Below, one piece after another: positions 1-8,357 of a DNA stretch of 64,000 bases (position 1 is its first letter; every line of letters begins with the position of its first letter). A program made the position numbers and the translations under genes. The notes beneath the pieces are model-generated. The model was given only the letters and a program-made list of their open reading frames with translations. It was not told where the DNA came from and searched no databases. This DNA is from Polaribacter sp. L3A8 (GTDB lineage Bacteria > Bacteroidota > Bacteroidia > Flavobacteriales > Flavobacteriaceae), in contig NZ_CP047026.1 in assembly GCF_009796785.1 (NCBI RefSeq), positions 2,834,501-2,898,500 of the forward strand. The letters are read 5' to 3'.

Positions 1-162
1 GCGGTTATTTATCAGCAGAAATTTAGCTAAGCTTATTTGAAACCTGTAATATAAAATTGAATACTCCAATGAGAAACAATCAAAATAATTATAAAAAACA
101 ACCTTATATTTTTAGAAAAAAAAGAAAACGAATAGAAACCCTATTCTCACAACTCTGTAACT
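1..162 (+). pseudogene. IS982-family transposase, C-terminal remnant
   Basis: Reading in the frame that starts at base 3, the sequence gives GYLSAEI, a stop at 24-26, then LSLFE, KLNTPMRNNQNN and KKRKRIETLFSQLC. This is the C-terminal DDE region of IS982-family transposases (GDKGY..., then K/R-R-x-IETxFSQLC just before the end). The reading is cut by the window edge on the left, has one internal stop, and loses similarity after the SQLC motif, so the gene is dead. It belongs to a different IS982 subgroup from the intact copy at 58178-59083, which reads RKRAIIETVNDVLKN at the same place. The family is recognised from memory of its motifs, not from a search. Confidence 0.6.
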
Positions 163-164
163 TC

Positions 165-452
165 ATAAACTTTAGAAGTGGTAACAAATACGACACCCAA
201 AGTAAAAGGCTTAAAAAATATAGACTCTAAATTGTAAGGTAAATTAGCCGTAGAATATATGTTTTAAGAATTAGAAAACATACCCGAAAAATACATAAAT
301 ATAGAGAAGGCAAACCAAAAAAAACAGGTTACGCTTTATTAATAAAAAGATATAATCAAAGAAAATTTTGCCTTTGTAAACGCAGACGACTTTTATAGAG
401 TACAAACTTTTATTGCAATTGCAGAACAGCTAAGAAATACAGCTATACTTTA
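165..452 (+). pseudogene. Decayed sugar-phosphate nucleotidyltransferase
   Basis: Two frames together spell a degraded nucleotidyltransferase. The first gives TLEVVTNTTPKVKGLKNIDS, a stop, GKLAVEYMF, a stop, ELENIPEKYINIEK and then KKTGYALLIK. After a one-base frameshift near 340, the second gives KDIIKENFAFVNADDFY at 346-396. The family pattern is GHAxxxAKDxIKExFAVINADDFYG, the metal- and nucleotide-binding core of NTP_transferase proteins. Several stops and the frameshift rule out function. It directly follows the transposase remnant, so the locus was probably broken by an insertion and then decayed. Bases 453-735 hold no recognisable coding sequence; a hairpin (stems 625-637 and 654-666) lies upstream of the protease gene. 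Confidence 0.55.
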
Positions 453-735
453 ATACGAAAGCTTATTCTTTAAAAAGCAACGTACATCAATTACAATGGT
501 TTAAAAATTAACCCCAAATTAAAGCACATATAACAAACTATATATCAATTAAATATAAAATGACAACCATATTAAAAAAATAATGTAATTTTACATTAAC
601 TAAATAATTTAGAGAATAAATAGATCAAAATATTTTTGGCAAACAAAACGAAAAAAAATATTTTGACCGAGATAAAACTAATCTTGGTGTAGTACAGCTT
701 TTTATGCATCTAAATAACTAACTAACTTTATAATT

Positions 736-3618
736 ATGAAAACAAAAATTTATCTATCGATTGTGTTGTGCCTTTGCTCAGCACTAATGTTTGCAACTTC
801 TTATAACGGAGATCCGTATAAATTTAAACAACCCGACGGAACCTATGTAACCGTACATCTTTATGGTGATGCTTATTACATACGGGCTGAAAGCCCTGAC
901 GGTTACACTTTAATTAGAGATGAATCTACTGGCTGGATTAGTTATGCTAAGCTATCTGATAACAAAGGAAAATTGATTTCTACAGGTATCTATTTTAGAG
1001 AAAACCAAGCAAATCTAAAAAGTAAATTACAAAAATTTAACTTAAAAAAACACTTAGATATTTCTAGTAGCGCCAGAAAATCTATAGTCAATGCAAATAC
1101 AAAAATACTGAATCCTTCTTTTAGTAATAACAATGATTCAGTATTACAAAAAAGTGCAAAAAGCGCTGTTAATGGCACCATAAAGGGTCTTGCGATTGTT
1201 GTAGATTTTAGCGATTCAACAGCCCCTATAACCATGAACTCTATTAGAGATTTTTTCAATAAATCTGGCTATACTGGCTATGGAAATAATGGATCGGTTA
1301 AAGATTTTTTTTCTGATATATCTGGTGGTGCTTTGGTTTATGAAAATGTAGTTTATGGCTATTATCGTGCACCTAAAACTTTTGCAAGTTATGATGCAAT
1401 GCCTTATGCTAAAGGAGCCCAAGAAATTCTTAACCAATCTCTAAATTGGATTAATAACCAAGGTTTTGATTTTAACACCTTAACTATAAAAAATGGTCGT
1501 ATTCAGGCTATAAATTTAATGTATACAGGAACTCCTGCTGCATGGGCTAAAGGTATGTGGTATCACAAATCTACATATACTGGTTTTAGTGCAGATGGCG
1601 TATCAAGTGGAGATTACAACACAAGCCCTGTTAATACTGATTTATCATTAGGTACCGTTTGTCATGAAAATGGACACATGTTAGCAGGTTGGCCTGACAC
1701 TTACACCTATGATAATAGCCCAAATGGTATAGGCGCTTTTGATTTAATGTGTTCTTATGGAAACAGGAAAAATCCATCAACACCTAATCCATATTTTTTA
1801 AATTTAGCAGGTTGGGGTACTACAATTAATATAAATTCTGCAAACCAAACATTTACTGAAAATTCTAATTCATTACGATCGTATAAATATACCAACCCTT
1901 CAAATTCAAAAGAGTTTTATTTAATAGAACCTAGAAGAAAAACAGGAAGAAGTACTTCTTTACCAGATGAAGGTATTACTATTTGGCACATTAACGAAAA
2001 TGGTAATAATCAAAGAGCCGATAAACAAGTTGCCTTAGAGCATGCTAATAATAATATAAACGTTCATAATGCTGCGTGTTGGCACAATGGAGGCTCTACA
2101 ACCTTTAATGATAACACAGCACCAAGTGCAAAATGGTATAACGGTTCCAATAGCGCTCTTAAGGTGAGTAACGTTGGAAACGTAGGTAATTCAATGAGTT
2201 TTACCATAGGAAATGGAGGAACTACAGGAGGTGGAGAAGCAGCTATTTCAAGCCCTACCCCAGGAAGTACGCTAAGTGCTGCTTCTATTAATTTTAAATG
2301 GAATAGACCTTCTGGTGCTAGTAATTTCGACTTATTAGTGGGTACTACTGGAGCAGGATCAACTAATATCCGTTCTAGTTCTACTTTTAACACCACCAAC
2401 CTAACAGTTAACGGTTTACCTACCAACGGTAGTACAATTTATGTTAGATTATGGACTTTAAATGGTTCTTGGTCTTATAAAGATTACACCTACAAGACAA
2501 CTACAGCAACTGCTGGAGAAGCAGCTATTTCAAGCCCTACTCCAGGTAGTACGCTAAGTGCTGCTTCTATTAATTTTAAATGGAATAGACCTTCTGGTGC
2601 TAATAACTTCGACTTATTAGTGGGTACTACTGGAGCGGGATCATCAAACATTCGTTCTAGCTCAACTTTTAACACCACCAACCTAACAGTTAACGGTTTA
2701 CCTACCAACGGTAGTACAATTTATGTTAGATTATGGACTTTAAATGGTTCTTGGTCTTATAAAGATTATACCTACAAGGCAACTACAGCAACTGCTGTAG
2801 AAGCAGCTATTTCAAGCCCTACTCCAGGAAGTACGCTAAGCGCTGCTTCTATTAATTTTAAATGGAACAGACCTTCTGGTGCTAGTAATTTCGACTTATT
2901 AGTGGGTACTACTGGAGCGGGATCAACTAATATCCGTTCTAGTTCAACTTTTAATGGCACTAATAAAACAGTTAATGGTTTACCTACCAACGGTAGTACA
3001 ATTTATGTTAGGTTATGGACTTTAAATGGTTCTTGGTCTTATAAAGATTATACGTACAAGGCAACTACAGCAACTATATCTAATGGAAGTGCCAATATAA
3101 CAAGTCCGTCGCCAGGAAGCAGACTAAATTCATCTTCTATTAACTTTAGATGGAATAGACCTTCTGGTGCTACTTATTTTGATATTTTAGTAGGTACTAC
3201 AGGAGCAGGATCAACTAATATCCGTTCAAGTTCAACTTTTAACAGCACTAATAAAACAGTTAGCGGCATACCTACCAATGGTAGTATTATATATGTTAGA
3301 TTATGGACATTAAACGGGTCTTGGAAATATAATGATTATACATATAACGTAAATGGAGCACCTCTTAATTTGGAAGATAATTTAGACGAAAACATATCAA
3401 TTTACCCTAATCCTACTGATAATAAATTCACTATTAATCTTGGTCAATATAAAAACTCAAGTGTTTCAATATTTAGTATTGATGGCAGATTAATTTATAA
3501 GGAATTACAAAAAGGTAACACAATGGAAGTAGATGCAATTTCTTTTAATACTGGAATATATTTAGTTCGTATATCAAACAATAAAGAAACAATAACTAAG
3601 AAATTAATAATTAAGTAA
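736..3618 (+). CDS. Secreted M6 family metalloprotease with four tandem repeats and T9SS sorting domain
   Basis: This is a 960-residue secreted zinc protease. A Sec signal peptide (about residues 1-20, MKTKIYLSIVLCLCSALMFA) leads into a propeptide-like segment typical of M6 proteases (YKFKQPDGT, SPDGYTLIRD). The catalytic domain covers about 150-490 and carries the HExxH zinc motif as HENGH at about 310-314, followed by MLAGWPDTY. Then come four repeats of about 94 residues, each with SSPTPGSTL, FKWNRPSGA, GTTGAGS, IYVRLWTLNGSW and DYTY; they start at bases 2236, 2518, 2800 and 3088. They look like beta-sandwich substrate- or surface-binding modules. The last ~75 residues are a type IX secretion sorting domain (ISIYPNPTDNKFTI ... 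GIYLVRISNN ... KKLIIK). The protein should be exported across the outer membrane and released or anchored. It is a single transcription unit ending in a strong terminator. The substrate is unknown. Confidence 0.9.
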   Translation: MKTKIYLSIVLCLCSALMFATSYNGDPYKFKQPDGTYVTVHLYGDAYYIRAESPDGYTLIRDESTGWISYAKLSDNKGKLISTGIYFRENQANLKSKLQKFNLKKHLDISSSARKSIVNANTKILNPSFSNNNDSVLQKSAKSAVNGTIKGLAIVVDFSDSTAPITMNSIRDFFNKSGYTGYGNNGSVKDFFSDISGGALVYENVVYGYYRAPKTFASYDAMPYAKGAQEILNQSLNWINNQGFDFNTLTIKNGRIQAINLMYTGTPAAWAKGMWYHKSTYTGFSADGVSSGDYNTSPVNTDLSLGTVCHENGHMLAGWPDTYTYDNSPNGIGAFDLMCSYGNRKNPSTPNPYFLNLAGWGTTININSANQTFTENSNSLRSYKYTNPSNSKEFYLIEPRRKTGRSTSLPDEGITIWHINENGNNQRADKQVALEHANNNINVHNAACWHNGGSTTFNDNTAPSAKWYNGSNSALKVSNVGNVGNSMSFTIGNGGTTGGGEAAISSPTPGSTLSAASINFKWNRPSGASNFDLLVGTTGAGSTNIRSSSTFNTTNLTVNGLPTNGSTIYVRLWTLNGSWSYKDYTYKTTTATAGEAAISSPTPGSTLSAASINFKWNRPSGANNFDLLVGTTGAGSSNIRSSSTFNTTNLTVNGLPTNGSTIYVRLWTLNGSWSYKDYTYKATTATAVEAAISSPTPGSTLSAASINFKWNRPSGASNFDLLVGTTGAGSTNIRSSSTFNGTNKTVNGLPTNGSTIYVRLWTLNGSWSYKDYTYKATTATISNGSANITSPSPGSRLNSSSINFRWNRPSGATYFDILVGTTGAGSTNIRSSSTFNSTNKTVSGIPTNGSIIYVRLWTLNGSWKYNDYTYNVNGAPLNLEDNLDENISIYPNPTDNKFTINLGQYKNSSVSIFSIDGRLIYKELQKGNTMEVDAISFNTGIYLVRISNNKETITKKLIIK
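2236..3354 (+). repeat. Four tandem in-frame repeats of about 282 bp
   Basis: Unit starts are at 2236, 2518, 2800 and about 3088. The first three are spaced exactly 282 bp and are almost identical at the DNA level, including synonymous positions. The fourth is more diverged, for example SANITSPSPGSRL in place of EAAISSPTPGSTL. This suggests recent duplication or gene conversion of units 1-3. Confidence 0.9.
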
Positions 3619-3647
3619 ATTTATTAAAAATAAACTTACTGTATTTT

Positions 3648-3684
3648 AATAAGGCTGTTTACGTATTTAGTAAACAGCCTTATT
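3648..3684 (+). terminator. Rho-independent terminator after the M6 protease
   Basis: A perfect 14-bp stem (AATAAGGCTGTTTA at 3648-3661 with TAAACAGCCTTATT at 3671-3684) encloses a 9-base loop, about 30 bases after the stop codon. Confidence 0.8.
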
Positions 3685-4085
3685 TATGTACAATATATAC
3701 GTTTTATCTAGAACAGTTTTTTTTATCAAGAAAAACTATTTTAGAACTTTTTACACACGGATATCTTAAAATCTAATCTCTAAACTTTTGATAAAAAAAT
3801 TAAAAAAGTATCTAACAAAATAATAACACCACAGTAATTATTACTACAAGTTTTATGGTTCATTTTCGGATTTTGTTACTTGAATTAACGAAGCCTAAAT
3901 TCGGTTTATGAAAACCATTAACAAACTTACAGCCAAAATAATTCCAGCAGCTACAAGTGGTTATTGGATTTTAATTACGAGTTATGCTACGGTACTGTTT
4001 TTTACTACACAGAATATCAAGTTAAAAATTGGACAAAAAAAATAAAGAGTTAGCAGTACCAGCAAGTAACCTACACTTTTTACTT
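3685..4085. other. Intergenic region, no convincing gene
   Basis: About 400 bases separate the protease terminator from the end of the phosphatase gene. The only open frame of note is 3908-4045 (+), 45 codons starting MKTINKLTAKIIPAA, with no recognised family. Its continuation after the stop stays weakly peptide-like, so it may be gene debris. No RNA gene or further strong hairpin was seen. Confidence 0.4.
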
Positions 4086-4739
4086 TTAAGAAGTAACAAT
4101 TTTCATTAAATCTAAAGGATGCTCTAACACGTGCTTAGCTCCCGCATTAATCAAACTTTCTTTATCTCTAAAACCCCAAGATACTCCAACAGGAAGCATA
4201 TTTGCATTTTTAGCTACTAAAATATCTACATCTGTATCGCCAACAAAAATAGTTTCTTCTGGTTTTACCTGCATTGCATCACAGGTTTCCAAAGCTACCT
4301 TCGGATTTGGTTTTTTATCAACCTCTACTTTCAACCCTAAAACAGGGCTCAAAAATTCTGGTAATAAAAACGCAGCTATTTTTTTTGTTAGCGTATCTTC
4401 TTTATTAGAAAGTACACTTACTTTAATATTTTTAGCATTTAATTCTTCTAATAATTCTAATATGCCTTCGTAAGGCTCTGTTTTAACAGTGCAAACTTCA
4501 CTATACACCTGCATCATATCATTAAGACACGCTTCTACTTCTTTATCTTTAGGGTTTGCATCTGGCAGCGCCTTCACCACCAAACTCCTTACGCCACTTC
4601 CTACAAAAGTTTTATAGGTTTCATAATTGTAGGTAGGATATTGGCGTTTTTCAAGAACAACATTCATGGCATCTGCAATATCTTTTATAGAATTTACAAG
4701 TGTACCATCCAAGTCAAAAATAACCGCTTTATACTTCAT
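4086..4739 (-). CDS. HAD-superfamily phosphatase, phosphoglycolate phosphatase-like
   Basis: A 217-residue haloacid-dehalogenase hydrolase of subfamily IA. Motif I is FDLDGTLVNS (residues 8-17, nucleophile Asp), followed by an alpha-helical cap; motif II is SVLSNK near 110; the motif III lysine is in VDKKPNP near 141; motif IV is FVGDTDVDI near 168. This layout matches Gph/PGP enzymes, which dephosphorylate 2-phosphoglycolate or other small phosphate esters in the cytoplasm. Such proteins are promiscuous, so the exact substrate is not certain. The gene stands alone on the minus strand, with long non-coding DNA on both sides. It starts at ATG 4739. Confidence 0.85.
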   Translation of the reverse strand: MKYKAVIFDLDGTLVNSIKDIADAMNVVLEKRQYPTYNYETYKTFVGSGVRSLVVKALPDANPKDKEVEACLNDMMQVYSEVCTVKTEPYEGILELLEELNAKNIKVSVLSNKEDTLTKKIAAFLLPEFLSPVLGLKVEVDKKPNPKVALETCDAMQVKPEETIFVGDTDVDILVAKNANMLPVGVSWGFRDKESLINAGAKHVLEHPLDLMKIVTS

Positions 4740-5054
4740 TCTTTTTTTTGATAAAATTACTAATAATAGCTGATTAAGAGTTGAAAATAATAAAGATTTT
4801 CTGCTCTAATTTAAAGTAATTTATCATTAATCTATACTAAAAAGACTTAAGTCCGCTACTCTAAAAGATATAAGAAACAAGACTTTCTCAACTAGCTTCT
4901 TTTAAGTGTTTTGTATATTAAAAGATCGTTTTTTTTAAAATATTCGTAATTCAAATCTTCACGTAATAATTTCTATCTAACCAAATTGAGTTAAATAAAG
5001 CTAACTTAAAAACGTGATGTTTTTAGTAGACACTAGAAATATTATATAAAAGAA
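4740..5054. other. Intergenic region with no recognised content
   Basis: AT-rich DNA between the phosphatase start and the porin terminator. No open frame with family features, no tRNA-like fold and no repeat shared with the rest of the window was seen. The phosphatase promoter must lie at its left end, but no clear TAnnTTTG box stands out. Confidence 0.4.
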
Positions 5055-5077
5055 AAATCCCTCAAAAAGAGGGATTT
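5055..5077 (-). terminator. Terminator for the nitrate-cluster porin gene
   Basis: A 9-bp stem (AAATCCCTC 5055-5063 with GAGGGATTT 5069-5077) and a 5-base loop. On the minus strand it is followed by a T-rich tract, as expected for the end of the minus-strand porin transcript. Confidence 0.75.
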
Positions 5078-5151
5078 AAAACAGTACTAGCTATAATCCT
5101 TAACACTAAAAAGAACTACAACACTAACAATTTACTGTGCTTTTTTTATTT

Positions 5152-6423
5152 CTAGTTTAAAAACTTAGGCTTAATTACCAACATTGCCCACGCCCAGTTT
5201 TGATTATTTGCCGCTGCTGCTTCAGTTACACCTTTTAATTCGTACATACCATCGCTTGCAAACATTTGAGAATACCCAAGTACTAAAGAATAACCTTTAA
5301 ATTTCTTTTTGTACACTAAATCTATCTCTGTTCCTAAAGAACTTTCTCCACTTGCTAAATCTTGTTCTCCACTAAAATTAAGGGCTTTTACCATTAAACT
5401 AGAAGAATCGTTTAAAGTAAAGTTTGCACTTAAATGTAAGTCTACTAAACCAACAGAGTTTGCGTGGTTCCCCACATAAAAATAATCCATAAAACCATTA
5501 AACTTATGGTTTGTTCCATATAAAGGGAAAAATGCTCCCGTTTCTCCTGCATCACCATCGTTACCACTAATAGCTTCTATACCTAATCCTAAACTTACTT
5601 TTGGTGCTACTTTATACGTTGCATCTAAACCAACTAAATACGCTCCTTTTACATCCACATCTCCCTGACGTTTTCCTGTCTGTAAAAAAGCATTTGCAGA
5701 CAAACCAAAGCTTCCAGATTTATAATCTAAATGTGTTCCTAAAGTTTGTAAATTACTTACGCCATCTGCTTCTCCTGATACAGCATCAAATTCTTGAAAT
5801 CCATTATTCAACAATAATAAACTACCTGTTAATTTATTCCACTTTTGTTTCATATATAACATTTGCATTGTTTTATATGAGAAATAACCTGTTGTATTGT
5901 ATGCAGTACCTGCAGATTGAAAACCTGTTGGATTCGAATAATCTTGGTTAAATGCCAATGCAAAATCTAACATAAAATTATCTTTTTTATATTTAAGTAA
6001 AGCTGCATCGTGGTTTCTACCTTGTTGTGCCCAATCTAATCCTCCTAAAATTCTTTGATCATCATAAGATAAAACTTGACGACCAATTTTTGTTGAAGTA
6101 TTTTCTCCTAACTTAATTTCTGCCCAAGCCTGAAAAACTGCAAATGAGTTATTTTGATCATAAGGTAAAATTTGTCTGTTTTCTCCCCACACCATTACAT
6201 CTTGTAAACTCACATAAAACCAGTAATTGTCTGTCATGTAGCTGGTATTTAAACGTACTCTTGTAGAAATACCAAAACCTGCATCTGACGCATCCGGAAT
6301 TAAACTTCCAAATCCGTTTCTATATTCTGTTCTTGGTCTAAACTCTCCATCTAATGTAAATTGTGCATTTACAAATTGGAAACACACTAACATTAGCCCT
6401 AAAATTACGTATTGTTTTTTCAT
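5152..6423 (-). CDS. Alginate-export-type outer membrane porin of the nitrate cluster
   Basis: A 423-residue outer membrane protein with a cleavable signal peptide (MKKQYVILGLMLVCFQFVNA). The mature part is made of alternating amphipathic strands, with FRPRTEYRNGF at the start and the KIGRQVLSYDDQRILGG motif near residue 110. This pattern is typical of the alginate_exp (AlgE-like) beta-barrel family, which Flavobacteriia often keep beside nitrate-uptake genes. The inferred role is passage of nitrate or nitrite across the outer membrane; alginate transport is unlikely here because the neighbours are all nitrate genes. It lies 129 bases after the ABC ATPase at 6553 and may have its own promoter: TATATTTC reads on the minus strand about 45 bases before the ATG. 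It ends at the terminator at 5055-5077. Confidence 0.75.
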   Translation of the reverse strand: MKKQYVILGLMLVCFQFVNAQFTLDGEFRPRTEYRNGFGSLIPDASDAGFGISTRVRLNTSYMTDNYWFYVSLQDVMVWGENRQILPYDQNNSFAVFQAWAEIKLGENTSTKIGRQVLSYDDQRILGGLDWAQQGRNHDAALLKYKKDNFMLDFALAFNQDYSNPTGFQSAGTAYNTTGYFSYKTMQMLYMKQKWNKLTGSLLLLNNGFQEFDAVSGEADGVSNLQTLGTHLDYKSGSFGLSANAFLQTGKRQGDVDVKGAYLVGLDATYKVAPKVSLGLGIEAISGNDGDAGETGAFFPLYGTNHKFNGFMDYFYVGNHANSVGLVDLHLSANFTLNDSSSLMVKALNFSGEQDLASGESSLGTEIDLVYKKKFKGYSLVLGYSQMFASDGMYELKGVTEAAAANNQNWAWAMLVIKPKFLN

Positions 6424-6552
6424 TTTTTTATTAATTTAATTGTTGTGATTGCGTTTTTATTTAAGTTTCGAAATATAAAAAGACTAAAACATCTTTATTA
6501 TGACATTTCTCATGTTTTTAATTCTCTAAAATATAATTACTTCTACTCTCTT

Positions 6553-7383
6553 TTAATGCTCTAAAAAATCTATTAAATGCTTTCTGTATGTATAATAATC
6601 GTCATGCTCTAAAACAGATTTTCTAGTTCTTGGTCTTTCAAAATTGATATCTAAAATATCTCCAATTTTGGCTTTCGGTCCGCTAGTCATCATTACCACT
6701 CTGTCTGCTAAAAAAATAGCTTCATCTACATCGTGGGTAATCATTACTGCTGTTATTTTTTCTTTGTTCCAGATTTCTATTAAAATGTCTTGCAATTCTC
6801 CTCTTGTTAAAGAATCTAACATTCCAAAAGGTTCATCTAACAACAATACTTTTGGTTTAATTGCAAATGCTCTTGCAATACCTACTCTTTGCTGCATACC
6901 TTGCGATAATTCACTTGCTTTTTTATGAAAAGCATCTTCTAAACCTACTTTTTGTAAATAGTATTTTGCAACATCATTTCTTTGTGCTTTTGTAGCTTTA
7001 GGAAAAACCTGATTTACGCCCAACAAAACATTCTGTAAAGAAGTCATCCAAGGCATTAAACTAGGCGATTGAAAAATAACACCTCTATCTGGTCCAGGAC
7101 CTTGTATGTGTTTTCCTAACACAGAAATATTACCTCCAGAAATTGGGTTTAAACCAGCAATCATAGAAAGCATTGTTGTTTTACCACAACCAGAATGCCC
7201 AATAATAGTCACAAATTCTTCTTTTTTTATCTGCAGATTTAAGTCTTCTAAAACTACATAATCTCCTTTTGGAGTAGGATATACTTTTTTAAGATTTTTT
7301 AAATCTAACATTACATCATTCGAAGGAAAACGTGTGTTATTCGTAATAATTTTAGGTGTTTCTTGTTTTATTATAGTGCTCAT
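6553..7383 (-). CDS. Nitrate-type ABC transporter ATP-binding protein (second ATPase)
   Basis: A 276-residue ABC ATPase of the nitrate/sulfonate/taurine class. Walker A is GHSGCGKTT (about residues 58-66), the Q-loop region reads IFQSPSLMPW, the signature is LSQGMQQR, Walker B is VLLLDEPFG and the H-loop is MITHDVDEA. It powers uptake through the NrtB-like permease at 8358. Its ATG overlaps the TAA of the upstream ATPase by one base (TAATG), so the two are translationally coupled. Two separate ATPases resemble the cyanobacterial NrtC/NrtD pair, but neither carries the extra substrate-binding domain of NrtC. Confidence 0.85.
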   Translation of the reverse strand: MSTIIKQETPKIITNNTRFPSNDVMLDLKNLKKVYPTPKGDYVVLEDLNLQIKKEEFVTIIGHSGCGKTTMLSMIAGLNPISGGNISVLGKHIQGPGPDRGVIFQSPSLMPWMTSLQNVLLGVNQVFPKATKAQRNDVAKYYLQKVGLEDAFHKKASELSQGMQQRVGIARAFAIKPKVLLLDEPFGMLDSLTRGELQDILIEIWNKEKITAVMITHDVDEAIFLADRVVMMTSGPKAKIGDILDINFERPRTRKSVLEHDDYYTYRKHLIDFLEH

Positions 7384-8240
7384 TAGATTCCAAATTTAAA
7401 CTGATTCACAAAATCTTTAGGCGTTAAATCTGGAAGAATATATTCCTTTTTAGCTTCAGATTTACGTTCATTTCCAATATCCATTAAATACTCAATAATA
7501 GCATTTCTTGTTTTCTTAAAACTCTCATTGTCATTCATGGCTGTTTTATCTCTCGGACGTTCCAAATCAATTTTAAATTCTGGTCCTAAAGTTGCATTAG
7601 GCCCAGGCCTTAAAGGAATAATTCTATCTGCCATATAAATACCTTCATCCACATCATTTGTAATTAACAAAGCTGTTCTCTTGTCTTTCCCCCAAATATT
7701 TAAGATTTCGTCTTGTAAATTACCACGTGTTAAAGCATCTAAAGCTCCTAGAGGTTCGTCCATAATTATCATTTCTGGTTTCATTGCCAAAGCTCTTGCA
7801 ACCGCTACTCTTTGACGCATTCCTCCAGATAATTCGTTTGGTCTTTTATTTATTGCTGGCGTTAAACTCACCATTTCTACATAATTGGCAACAATTTCAT
7901 TTAGTTCCTTTTTATTTTTCTTCGGAAAAGCTTCTTTTACTGCCATAAACACATTCTGACCAACAGTTAACCAAGGCAATAACGAATAATTTTGAAAAAT
8001 AACTCCACGTTCATGACTTGTACCAACTACAGGTTCTCCTTTAAACAACACTTCTCCACTTGTTGGTTTTATCAATCCATTAATTAAATTAACTAACGTT
8101 GTTTTTCCACTTCCTGTAAAACCTACAATTGCAACAAATTCGCCTTCTTCTATTTTCAAGTTAATATTAGACAAGACTTCTGTCTCTCCATCTGCTTGAT
8201 GATAACTTTTATAAATATTATTTAGTTCTAAATATGCCAT
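7383..8240 (-). CDS. Nitrate-type ABC transporter ATP-binding protein (first ATPase)
   Basis: A 285-residue ABC ATPase. Walker A is GFTGSGKTT (about 42-50), the Q-loop region is IFQNYSLLPW, the signature is LSGGMRQR, Walker B is MIIMDEPLG, and the H-loop position reads LITNDVDEG, with Asn where the switch His is usual. The loss of the H-loop His suggests an asymmetric pair in which the partner at 6553, which keeps its His, does most of the catalysis. The C-terminal ~45 residues after the ATPase core are charged and specific to this family. A repeat hairpin (8256-8342) separates it from the permease gene. Confidence 0.85.
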   Translation of the reverse strand: MAYLELNNIYKSYHQADGETEVLSNINLKIEEGEFVAIVGFTGSGKTTLVNLINGLIKPTSGEVLFKGEPVVGTSHERGVIFQNYSLLPWLTVGQNVFMAVKEAFPKKNKKELNEIVANYVEMVSLTPAINKRPNELSGGMRQRVAVARALAMKPEMIIMDEPLGALDALTRGNLQDEILNIWGKDKRTALLITNDVDEGIYMADRIIPLRPGPNATLGPEFKIDLERPRDKTAMNDNESFKKTRNAIIEYLMDIGNERKSEAKKEYILPDLTPKDFVNQFKFGI

Positions 8241-8255
8241 CTTTTTATTTTATTT

Positions 8256-8342
8256 GGGCGTTACCTAAAAAGGTCGGGCTTTCCACTATATCTTTTTTAT
8301 TTCAAACAAATAAAAAAGGATGCCGTTTCAATCCCTAACGCA
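8256..8342 (-). repeat. Dispersed hairpin repeat, family A, copy 1
   Basis: Read on the minus strand it runs GCGTTAGGGATTG ... an AT-rich hairpin (ATCCTTTTTT/AAAAAAGAT) ... AAAGCCCGACC ... GGTAACGCCC. The outer arms GCGTTA and TAACGC are complementary (8258-8263 with 8336-8341 on the plus strand). Copies 2 and 3 are at 28066-28152 and 44380-44470. It sits inside the nrt operon between the permease and first ATPase genes, so it must be transcribed. Confidence 0.8.
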
Positions 8343-8357
8343 GGTATCAACTCTTAT

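Noticed and set aside
2064..2990. Three similar minus-strand open frames starting MVGKPLTVRL
   Set aside because: They are antisense shadows of the tandem repeats of the M6 protease gene; they repeat only because the sense repeats do.
2236..3354. Regular repeats as a possible CRISPR or VNTR array
   Set aside because: The units are 282 bp, in frame and translated, with no spacers; they are protein repeats.
3908..4045. A 45-codon plus-strand frame (MKTINKLTAKIIPAA)
   Set aside because: No promoter box, no recognisable family and stop-ridden continuation; it may be gene debris, so it is only mentioned in the intergenic note.
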